Source of the DNA: Chryseobacterium sp.
GTDB lineage: Bacteria; Bacteroidota; Bacteroidia; Flavobacteriales; Weeksellaceae
DNA length: 10,139 bases
Direction of reading: 5' to 3'
Assembly (NCBI GenBank): GCA_003852805.1
Contig: RDDY01000027.1
Coordinates: 1 to 10,139, forward strand
How positions within the stretch are numbered: the first letter of the stretch is position 1; the number at the start of each line of letters is the position of its first letter. The notes under the pieces were generated by a model, which was not told the origin of the DNA, made no database searches, and saw only the letters and a list, made by a program, of their open reading frames with translations. A program made the translations under genes and the position numbers. Positions 1-6,456 of this stretch are shown one piece after another.

Positions 1-234
1 TTCTACTGTATGGCAGAATTGCCGGTGGATGACAGTGACCGTTTTGCGCAATGGCTGCTGGAGTCTTACAATTTGGACGGTGAGACCGTTATGGTAGCGC
101 CCGCGGGAGGTTTCTACTCTGATCCCGAACTCGGCAAGAAGCAAGTCCGTTTGGCGTATGTGCTGAAAGAGGATGACCTGCGACGCGCCATTGATATCTT
201 GGGCGATGCTTTGATAAAATACAACAACCGTTGA
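1..234 (+). CDS. PLP-dependent aminotransferase class I/II, C-terminal fragment
   Basis: This is the last 77 codons of a gene that begins before the window; the frame is open from base 1 to the TGA at 232-234. The fragment resembles the C-terminal small domain of fold-type I pyridoxal-phosphate aminotransferases of the aspartate aminotransferase group. Arg50 of the fragment, in the QVRLAYVL stretch, fits the conserved arginine that binds the substrate carboxylate (Arg386 in classical aspartate aminotransferase). The ATVMVAP-like stretch (here [12 protein letters not shown]) followed by a glycine-rich turn is typical of Bacteroidota members annotated as aspartate or generic aminotransferases. 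The PLP-binding lysine lies outside the window, so substrate cannot be assigned. An ATG at base 10 is internal, not the start. Its stop overlaps the murB start by one base (TGATG), which suggests cotranscription and translational coupling. Confidence 0.85.
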   Translation, partial: FYCMAELPVDDSDRFAQWLLESYNLDGETVMVAPAGGFYSDPELGKKQVRLAYVLKEDDLRRAIDILGDALIKYNNR

Positions 235-1247
235 TGGACATCAGGCGGCAGGTCTCGTTAAAAAAATACAACACTTTCGGCGTAGATGTTGGCGCTGCCT
301 ACTTTGCAGAAGTGGCGTCCACAGACGAACTGCAGAAAGCTTTGCAATTTGCCGAGCGGAATGGATTACGCCTTTTGGTGTTAGGCGCCGGCAGCAATGT
401 GCTGTTTACGCGCGACTTTGACGGTCTTGTAATCCGCCTGAATCTAAAAGGAATAGAAACATCATTTGCCGACGATGCCGTTTTGGTAACCGCTGCAGCG
501 GGTGAGAACTGGCATTCCTTCGTGCAGGATTGCATCGATCAGGATTATGGCGGGTTGGAAAATCTGTCACTGATTCCCGGCCATGTGGGCACCGCACCCA
601 TACAAAACATCGGTGCTTACGGCGTAGAAATAAAAGATGTTTTTGAAACCTGCCAAGTTTTCGATACCGAGACCCGTGGAATAAGAGATTTCAAAAAAGA
701 CGAATGCGAGTTCGGCTACCGTGATTCCGTTTTCAAGCGGAACAAGGGTCGATACATTATTCTGCAAGTGACCTTTCGCCTTACCGTTAAAGACCACAAA
801 ATTTCTTCTCATTACGGTGCCATAGAAGCAGAACTGCAAAAGCGGAATATTACCGCTCCGACCCTCCGAGATATTGCCGATGTGGTAATTGCCATCCGTC
901 AAAGCAAACTCCCCGATCCTGCCGTTACAGGAAATGCCGGCAGTTTCTTCAAGAATCCGGTTATCCCGATGGAAGCCTTCGAACGGTTGAAACATCGCCA
1001 CCCCGAAATTCCGGGTTACTCAGACGGTACGCAAGTGAAAGTGCCCGCAGGATGGCTGATTGAACAATGCGGTTGGCGCGGCAAAACGATAGACAATGTA
1101 GGCTCGCACGCGCTACAATCACTGGTTTTGATAAACGCAACGGGCAAGGCCGCGGGACAGGAAATCTACGATTTTTCGCAACTCATCATCGATTCTGTTC
1201 AACAAGAATTCGGCATCGGTTTGGAGCGTGAAGTGAATGTGATTTAA
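234..1247 (+). CDS. murB: UDP-N-acetylenolpyruvoylglucosamine reductase MurB (type I)
   Basis: MurB is the cytoplasmic FAD enzyme that uses NADPH to reduce UDP-GlcNAc-enolpyruvate to UDP-MurNAc, the second step committed to peptidoglycan. The 337-residue protein is close to the E. coli length (342). An N-terminal FAD-binding region contains YNTFG (residues 12-16) and LGAGSNVL (50-57). The flavin loop IPGHVGTAPIQNIGAYG spans 114-130. YRDSVFK (162-168) carries Arg163, equivalent to E. coli Arg159, and its presence marks the type I subfamily. GSFFKNP (236-242) supplies the proton-donating Ser237, and the C-terminal EREV supplies Glu333. All expected catalytic residues are present. I start the gene at the ATG at 234, which overlaps the preceding TGA, rather than the in-frame TTG at 231. 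It probably belongs to the operon of the aminotransferase, since no room exists for a promoter between them. Confidence 0.97.
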   Translation: MDIRRQVSLKKYNTFGVDVGAAYFAEVASTDELQKALQFAERNGLRLLVLGAGSNVLFTRDFDGLVIRLNLKGIETSFADDAVLVTAAAGENWHSFVQDCIDQDYGGLENLSLIPGHVGTAPIQNIGAYGVEIKDVFETCQVFDTETRGIRDFKKDECEFGYRDSVFKRNKGRYIILQVTFRLTVKDHKISSHYGAIEAELQKRNITAPTLRDIADVVIAIRQSKLPDPAVTGNAGSFFKNPVIPMEAFERLKHRHPEIPGYSDGTQVKVPAGWLIEQCGWRGKTIDNVGSHALQSLVLINATGKAAGQEIYDFSQLIIDSVQQEFGIGLEREVNVI

Positions 1248-2278
1248 CGGACGGGCATTACACAGGATTCGGCGCTGCTCTTCAACGCGGCGTCTATCAC
1301 TTTCATGGTGTTGACGGCTTGCTCTGCCGGCACAGGATTTTGTCCGCCGCATCGCAATGCTCGGTAAATCTCGTCGTAATAATGCATATAATTTCCGGGC
1401 ATTGATTGGGTCGCTTCCGATTCGGTCAACTGTAATACACCATCAGATTCGTCGTATGGCGGAAGCCAATCCTGCAACGAAGGTTGCGTTCCATTAGCCA
1501 ATTCTCTTTCCTGCGGGTCGGTTCTCTCTTGCAGGAAACTGCCGTTGCTACCGTGGATCACGTACTCATAATATTTGCCCGCCGCAAAGACGCTGCTTTT
1601 TATGCGCACACGCAAATGGTTCGGATAAAATAATGTCAGATCAAAATAATCGTTTGCTTCACCGCGCGGCCGCATTGCAAAGACATCGGCGAAGATTTTC
1701 TCAGGCATCCCGAAGAGAATAAGCGCTTGGTCGATCAGATGCGCGCCCAAATCATGCAATGCACCGGCACCCGGCAGATTGCTTTCCTTATGTATTTTGC
1801 CTGATGGCTGCGGTCGGTAACGGTCAAAGCGCAGTTCGGCTTCCTTTATTTCTCCCAGTCTGCCGGAGCTGATGATCTCGTTGACTTTCAGAAAATCGCC
1901 ATCCCATCGTCTGTTTTGATAGACGCTCAACAGCACACTGCGCTCCCGCGCCAGCCGCTCCAGTTCTTCTGCCTCCGACGCATTCACCGTAAAAGGTTTC
2001 TCCACAATTACATGTTTGCCGTTTTCGATTGCCGATTTCGCGAATGAAAAATGCGTTTGTACCGGCGAGTTTACCACCACCAATTCAATCTCGGGATCGG
2101 CCATCATCTCCTCGGCGGAACGATAGAGTTTTACCTCGGGATAAATATCTTTGACGTCGGATGCATGTCTCTGCGTAACGGCCGTCAACTCAAACGACGG
2201 GTGGTTATGCAAGAAAGGCGCATGAAACAATTTCCCGCTCATGCCGAAGGCACACAAACCCGTTTTAATCTTTTCCAT
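1244..2278 (-). CDS. Gfo/Idh/MocA family NAD(P)-dependent oxidoreductase, YdgJ-like
   Basis: This is a 344-residue oxidoreductase expected to act in the cytoplasm on a sugar or cyclitol, using NAD(P). The N-terminal Rossmann fold begins at residue 5 with a glycine-containing turn (G12, G15) followed by FHAPF (18-22), typical of the E. coli YdgJ and IolW-type branch. EKPFTV (93-98) contains the catalytic Lys94. QNRRWD (121-126) and the GALHDLGAHLIDQ segment (172-184), with His175, Asp176, His180 and Asp183, belong to the C-terminal sheet domain and active site. The pattern FDRYRPQ and the late MPGNY and NPVPA segments also match my memory of YdgJ along its length. Some relatives are scyllo-inositol dehydrogenases, but the substrate here cannot be read from sequence. 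Its stop shares the TTAA at 1244-1247 with the murB stop. It is transcribed divergently from ribB and appears to be a single-gene unit. Confidence 0.9.
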   Translation of the reverse strand: MEKIKTGLCAFGMSGKLFHAPFLHNHPSFELTAVTQRHASDVKDIYPEVKLYRSAEEMMADPEIELVVVNSPVQTHFSFAKSAIENGKHVIVEKPFTVNASEAEELERLARERSVLLSVYQNRRWDGDFLKVNEIISSGRLGEIKEAELRFDRYRPQPSGKIHKESNLPGAGALHDLGAHLIDQALILFGMPEKIFADVFAMRPRGEANDYFDLTLFYPNHLRVRIKSSVFAAGKYYEYVIHGSNGSFLQERTDPQERELANGTQPSLQDWLPPYDESDGVLQLTESEATQSMPGNYMHYYDEIYRALRCGGQNPVPAEQAVNTMKVIDAALKSSAESCVMPVR

Positions 2279-2295
2279 AAATCTGATTTACAACT

Positions 2296-2303
2296 CAAAA
2301 ATA
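2296..2303 (-). promoter_or_regulatory. Candidate Bacteroidota -7 box for the oxidoreductase gene
   Basis: On the minus strand this reads TATTTTTG, a full match to the Bacteroidota -7 consensus TAnnTTTG. It ends 17 bases before the ATG, implying a leader of roughly ten bases. No TTG was found at the expected -33 distance, and the area is AT-rich, so a chance match is possible. Confidence 0.4.
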
Positions 2304-2360
2304 CGGTTTTGGTTGAAAAGCCGGCAGTCCGCCCATTTCAGACATCGCATGTTAAAGTTG

Positions 2361-2368
2361 TATCTTTG
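2361..2368 (+). promoter_or_regulatory. Candidate Bacteroidota -7 box for ribB
   Basis: TATCTTTG is a full match to TAnnTTTG and is followed by CA, the form seen very often in this phylum. It ends 12 bases before the ribB ATG at 2381, so transcription would start only about five to eight bases upstream of the start codon. The -33 position has only a weak TTTCA (2336-2340). The 102-bp spacer is too short for an FMN riboswitch plus promoter, and I see no riboswitch-like structure in it. Confidence 0.55.
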
Positions 2369-2380
2369 CAAAAACTATCT

Positions 2381-3502
2381 ATGGAAAATATCCGTCTCAA
2401 CACGATTGAGGAAGCTGTTGAAGATTTGAGAAACGGCAAAATCATCATCGTAGTAGATGACGAGGACCGCGAGAACGAAGGTGACTTTCTATCGGCCGCA
2501 GAGCTGACCACGCCTGAGATTGTCAACTTCATGACCATCCACGGACGCGGTTTAATATGTACGCCTCTTCCCGAAGAACGCTGTGATGAACTGGGCTTGG
2601 AAGTGATGGTGACGCGCAGCAGCGACCCCAAGGAGACCGCCTTTACCGTTTCGGTGGATCTGTTGGGCGACGGAGTATCCACGGGCATCTCAGCCGGCGA
2701 CCGCTCCAAAACCATTTTGGCGTTGATGGACGAAAACACAAAACCCGAAGATTTCATGCGTCCCGGTCATATATTTCCGCTGCGCGCGCGCAAAGGTGGC
2801 GTCTTGAAAAGAGCCGGACATACGGAAGCGGCCATTGATTTGACAGAAATTGCAGGCCTGAAGGCCGGCGGCGTAATTTGTGAGATCATGAACGATGACG
2901 GCTCTATGGCCAGACTGCCGGAATTGGTAAAGCTGGCCGAAAAGCACGATCTGAAAATTGTATCGATCGAGGATCTGATTCACTATCGTTTGCGCAACGG
3001 CGATCTGGTGGAACGCATTATAGAAAAACCCATCACCACGCATTACGGAGATTTCAATTTCTTTGCTTACCGCGAAAAGCATACGGACCAATACCATTTT
3101 GCCATCACCAAGGGCGAATGGCAATCCGGTGAATCTGTATTGGTACGCGTGCAATCCTCAAGTTCTTACTTCGATGTATTGAGCCGATTGTCCAATGGCG
3201 AAACACCCATTTTGGAAAAGGTAACGAAGATGATTAACGACGAGGGCAAAGGCGCAGTTGTCTTTATCAACAACGTTTCCAACTCAGAAACAACTTTGCA
3301 AAAACTTAATCAGTTCCTGCAATATCAATTGGGTAATGAGCGGAGACCTACCATCAATTCCAACTTTAAAGACCACGGTATCGGCATACAGATTCTGAAG
3401 AACTTAGGAATCAGCAAAATGAAAGTAATCACGCGGACCCCGGATCAGAAACCGATTGTCAGCGGCTACGATGTGGAAATCACCGAAATGGTTCCTCTTT
3501 AA
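2381..3502 (+). CDS. ribB: 3,4-dihydroxy-2-butanone 4-phosphate synthase with degenerate GTP cyclohydrolase II-like C-terminal domain
   Basis: RibB converts ribulose 5-phosphate to 3,4-dihydroxy-2-butanone 4-phosphate and formate, supplying the four-carbon unit of riboflavin. The 373-residue protein has the complete synthase domain at about 5-203: the acidic metal-binding loop DDEDRENEGD (26-35), HGRGLICTP (54-62), RPGHIFPL (127-134) and GHTEAAID (146-153). Residues about 219-373 align with the RibA domain of bifunctional RibBA and keep the late HGIGIQILKNLGISKM segment (332-347). However, the zinc-binding motif HSEC...RCDC is replaced by QSSSSYFD, and no cysteine occurs after residue 167. 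GTP cyclohydrolase II activity is therefore not expected, and a separate ribA should exist elsewhere. Bacteroidota homologues of this form are familiar to me. The same frame is open upstream to 2051, but that stretch is antisense to the oxidoreductase gene. The ATG at 2381 gives the proper N-terminus and follows a promoter box. Confidence 0.95.
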   Translation: MENIRLNTIEEAVEDLRNGKIIIVVDDEDRENEGDFLSAAELTTPEIVNFMTIHGRGLICTPLPEERCDELGLEVMVTRSSDPKETAFTVSVDLLGDGVSTGISAGDRSKTILALMDENTKPEDFMRPGHIFPLRARKGGVLKRAGHTEAAIDLTEIAGLKAGGVICEIMNDDGSMARLPELVKLAEKHDLKIVSIEDLIHYRLRNGDLVERIIEKPITTHYGDFNFFAYREKHTDQYHFAITKGEWQSGESVLVRVQSSSSYFDVLSRLSNGETPILEKVTKMINDEGKGAVVFINNVSNSETTLQKLNQFLQYQLGNERRPTINSNFKDHGIGIQILKNLGISKMKVITRTPDQKPIVSGYDVEITEMVPL

Positions 3503-3507
3503 ATATC

Positions 3508-3539
3508 AGAACCCGCTGCAATTGCAGCGGGTTCTTTTT
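3508..3539 (+). terminator. Rho-independent terminator of ribB
   Basis: A perfect 12-bp stem (AGAACCCGCTGC at 3508-3519 with its complement at 3524-3535) encloses an AATT loop and is followed by a run of T residues (3535-3539). It starts six bases after the ribB stop, and its T-run overlaps the fmt stop codon. The hairpin would also form in the fmt transcript, but no T-tract follows it on the minus strand, so termination there is less certain. Confidence 0.92.
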
Positions 3540-4479
3540 ATAGTAAGCTGATCTGCTGATGAAGACCGTTTAAAAAGTCTCTTACGGTCATCCGCCGTTT
3601 GCCTTCCAACTGCAATTCCTCAGGATAATACATGCCGCCGTTTGCATAAACCTTCACTCGGCCGTCCTCAATTGCAATTTCACCTACAGGGAAATCGTGG
3701 TCGTTGCGTTCATAACTGCCTTTAAAAATCTTTAGGGTTTTTGTTTCGTCTCCCACTTTCAGATGCGTGTATGCAGCGGGATACGGTGACATTCCGCGGA
3801 TAAAATTATGTAACTGCTCAACATCTTTCTGCCAATCGATAAGGGTATCTTCCTTAAATATCTTGAAAGCATTCTTTGGATTTTCCACCACGGGCTGCGG
3901 TTTTTCTTGCACACCATCGTCGGCTAAAGCGTCCAACGTCTGTACCACCAAATCTGCACCTATGGCCATCAAACGGTCGTGCAGCTCGCCAGCGCTTTCA
4001 TTTTCCTCAATAGAGGTTTCGGCTTGTAAAAGGAGATTGCCTTCATCGATCTTCTCGTTGATGAAAAAGGTTGTCACCCCTGTGCGCTCTTCGCCATTGA
4101 TCACTGCATAATTGATGGGCGCCGCCCCGCGATAATCGGGCAACAAGGAAGCATGGAGATTGAAAGTCCCGAAGGCAGGAATGCTGTACAACACTTTGGG
4201 CATCATCCGAAACGCTACCACCACGAAGACATCTGCTTGTAGACTTTCCATTTCCCGCAGAAAATCGGGATCTCGTAGTTTTAGCGGTTGGAAGATTTGC
4301 AAGCCGTTTTCCGCCGCATATTTCTTAACAGCCGATTGCTGTATTTTCAGTCCGCGGCCGCTTGCTTTATCGGCAACGGTTACAACGCCAACCACTTGAT
4401 GTTTGCTCTTGTGAATGGCACCCAACGATGCGGCTGCAAATTCGGGTGTACCGAAAAACACCACCTTTAAGGATTTCAT
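3538..4479 (-). CDS. fmt: Methionyl-tRNA formyltransferase
   Basis: Fmt transfers a formyl group from 10-formyltetrahydrofolate to the initiator Met-tRNA, allowing normal bacterial translation initiation. The 313-residue length matches the family (E. coli 315). The N-terminal formyltransferase Rossmann domain starts with VVFFGTPEFAA (6-16). The catalytic core FNLHASLLPDYRGAAP (106-121) contains Asn107 and His109 and the family signature SLLPxxRGAAP. Asp145, in KIDEGNLL, completes the catalytic triad. The C-terminal tRNA-binding OB-like domain covers about 205-313. The ATG directly follows the recQ stop TAG (TAGATG, no spacer), so fmt is probably translated from a recQ-fmt transcript and may depend on reinitiation. 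The gene converges on ribB, with the ribB terminator between them. All key residues are intact. Confidence 0.97.
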   Translation of the reverse strand: MKSLKVVFFGTPEFAAASLGAIHKSKHQVVGVVTVADKASGRGLKIQQSAVKKYAAENGLQIFQPLKLRDPDFLREMESLQADVFVVVAFRMMPKVLYSIPAFGTFNLHASLLPDYRGAAPINYAVINGEERTGVTTFFINEKIDEGNLLLQAETSIEENESAGELHDRLMAIGADLVVQTLDALADDGVQEKPQPVVENPKNAFKIFKEDTLIDWQKDVEQLHNFIRGMSPYPAAYTHLKVGDETKTLKIFKGSYERNDHDFPVGEIAIEDGRVKVYANGGMYYPEELQLEGKRRMTVRDFLNGLHQQISLL

Positions 4480-6360
4480 CTATATAGTATAAGTTTTAAA
4501 ATTTAGCATACGCACCACGCCGTCGTCCAGCATTTGTTTTAGCTCTTCCAGCAATTCGTCGCCTCGCTGCTCGGGCATGGTTGCGGAAAGCTCCTGAAAC
4601 GTCTGCGGGCGCCGACTGAGCCTTGCCGTGATCTCGCTGCGCAATAAAGCCACAGGCGTTCCTGTTTTGTTCAGACAGTAGCTGCATTTGCCACAGTCTT
4701 CCGCTTTTTCATCAAAGTACGCCAATATCAACTTCATCTTGCAGAAGTCCGGAGAGCGCAACAAGTATTTCATCTCTTCCCATTTTCTCAGTTTACTTTT
4801 CTGAATCAGCAAAAATTGTTTCCAATATTTTCCTGCAATGGTTCGATCGTCGCGTGGCTTCAAGAAACGGATTCCGGCCGAAGAACCGTCAAAATATTTA
4901 AGATAAGCCAGAGAATGCATTTTGGAAAGACGTTCCTTAAACTTGACGGGTTCTACGTTTAATTTATTGCAAACAGCCGTCTCGCTGAAGCTTACACCAT
5001 GCGAACTGAGACCGGAAACGGTGCGCAACAGCAATTCGATAAAATAAACATCTTTCGGCGGCAACTGGTCCAGATGGTTGCTATCAATCAACAATTCCAA
5101 ATACGAGGGACCTTTGGTTTCTTTCAGATAAATCACATCCTGATTGTGCAGAAACTGCAATACGGCAAGAATCTTTGCTCGACTGAGTTTGGTAAAACTT
5201 CTTATTTTATCGAAGTTTAACTGATGCATTTCTTCCGATTGTTCACCCTCGGCTACCGATGCCGCCGAATATACATACGAGATAATCCGCAAGTATTCCT
5301 TTTTATTGGGAATCTGGTTGAACAGCAATTCATCAAAGGCCGACAGCTCTTGCTCGTTCCACAAGATCACCGCTTGAGACGCACGGCCACTTCTTCCCGC
5401 GCGACCGACCTCTTGGTAATAGTTTTCGATGGAAGCCGGCGGTGAAAGATGGAGAATAAAATCGACATTCTCTTTATCGATCCCCATACCAAAGGCGTTG
5501 GTCGAAATCAGCACCCGATCGCTACCCAGCAACCATTCCTTCTGACGCCGCAGTTTCTCGGAGATTATCAAGCCTGCATGAAAATAATCGACTCTGCTCT
5601 CGCCGCGCGCTTTTAACCATTTGGACAGATCCTCCGTCTGTTGACGGGTTCGGCAATAAATGATGCCCGCGCCCGAATTGCTCCGAAGGTAATTTTGAAC
5701 AAACGGATATTTGTCGGAAAGCTCACGGAAGATCAACTGCAGATTGTGCCTTCTGTACGAGGTACGGAAAACGGCCGGTTCTTGCAGACTTAACTTAGCA
5801 ATGATCTCCTGCGCGATTTTATCGGTGGCGGTAGCCGTAAGAGCCAAGCAAGGCAGATGCGGAAAAAGCATTCTGAAACCTGCAATATTATGGTAGCTCG
5901 GTCGGAAGTCACTGCCCCATTCCGAAATGCAATGCGCCTCGTCTACGGCTATGAATGAGAGCTGCAGCTCTTGCAGATTATTGATGAAAGCTTGGCTCTG
6001 CAACCGTTCCGGCGACACGTAGAGCAGTTTTACATAACCGTTTCGGCAGTCCTCCCAGACTTGTTCCTGTTGCAATTCGTCTTGTTCAGAGCTTATGAAA
6101 GCAGCGCCTATATTACGCTGGACAAGGGCGTGGACCTGATCTTTGATCAGCGCCAACAACGGAGAAACCACCAGACAAATCCCCTCGGAAACAATTGCGG
6201 GCAGTTGATAGCATAGAGACTTGCCGCCGCCCGTTGGCAAAAGCGCAACCGCATCCGTCCCTGAGAGCACCGCCTGCATGATGGGCAGCTGCGCATCTCG
6301 GAATTCGGTATAATTCCAATACTGCCGCAAGGCAGTCCTCAGGCGGTTCTCGTCGATCAT
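4480..6360 (-). CDS. recQ: ATP-dependent DNA helicase RecQ family
   Basis: This is a 626-residue superfamily 2, 3'-5' DNA helicase of the RecQ family, expected to act in recombination and stalled-fork repair. The helicase core includes the Q-motif-like FRDAQ (20-24), Walker A TGGGKS (43-48), DEAH box (140-143), the RecQ aromatic-rich loop SEWGSDFRPSY (146-156), LTATAT (174-179), STNAFGMGIDK (286-296) and the arginine-finger motif QEVGRAGRSGR (316-326). A zinc cluster is formed by Cys540, Cys556, Cys559 and Cys562. It lies far from the core, after about 180 residues that may include a winged helix, whereas in E. coli RecQ the cysteines directly follow the helicase lobes. The last about 55 residues look like a small helical or winged domain. 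No HRDC domain is apparent. The gene abuts fmt. Only an imperfect -7-like TAATTTTA is seen upstream (6366-6373). Confidence 0.94.
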   Translation of the reverse strand: MIDENRLRTALRQYWNYTEFRDAQLPIMQAVLSGTDAVALLPTGGGKSLCYQLPAIVSEGICLVVSPLLALIKDQVHALVQRNIGAAFISSEQDELQQEQVWEDCRNGYVKLLYVSPERLQSQAFINNLQELQLSFIAVDEAHCISEWGSDFRPSYHNIAGFRMLFPHLPCLALTATATDKIAQEIIAKLSLQEPAVFRTSYRRHNLQLIFRELSDKYPFVQNYLRSNSGAGIIYCRTRQQTEDLSKWLKARGESRVDYFHAGLIISEKLRRQKEWLLGSDRVLISTNAFGMGIDKENVDFILHLSPPASIENYYQEVGRAGRSGRASQAVILWNEQELSAFDELLFNQIPNKKEYLRIISYVYSAASVAEGEQSEEMHQLNFDKIRSFTKLSRAKILAVLQFLHNQDVIYLKETKGPSYLELLIDSNHLDQLPPKDVYFIELLLRTVSGLSSHGVSFSETAVCNKLNVEPVKFKERLSKMHSLAYLKYFDGSSAGIRFLKPRDDRTIAGKYWKQFLLIQKSKLRKWEEMKYLLRSPDFCKMKLILAYFDEKAEDCGKCSYCLNKTGTPVALLRSEITARLSRRPQTFQELSATMPEQRGDELLEELKQMLDDGVVRMLNFKTYTI

Positions 6361-6408
6361 TCACGTAAAATTACAACTTTTAGGTCTACTTTACGAAGGG
6401 CTGCAAAC

Positions 6409-6435
6409 AAAAAAGGTGCGCCGAAGCGCACCTTT
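6409..6435 (-). terminator. Rho-independent terminator of the ompA-like gene
   Basis: On the minus strand a perfect 10-bp stem, AAAGGTGCGC with its complement, encloses a TTCG loop closed by C-G, the extra-stable UUCG tetraloop. Six T residues follow (complement of A6409-A6414, overlapping the end of the stem). It begins about 21 bases after the porin stop codon and precedes recQ by about 50 bases. It should separate the abundant porin message from the recQ-fmt unit. Confidence 0.93.
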
Positions 6436-6456
6436 GACATCTCATGATAGAGATTA

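Noticed and set aside
567..1001. 144-codon open frame on the minus strand inside murB
   Set aside because: It lies fully opposite a conserved murB with all catalytic motifs, and its translation shows no recognisable family features.
2051..2380. In-frame upstream extension of ribB that would give a 483-residue protein
   Set aside because: These 110 codons are antisense to the well-supported oxidoreductase gene and its spacer, have no RibB homology, and the ATG at 2381 starts the true family N-terminus behind a promoter box.
2279..2380. FMN riboswitch upstream of ribB
   Set aside because: The spacer is only 102 bp and contains the promoter box near its end, so any riboswitch could not be in the transcript; no conserved RFN-like sequence was seen.
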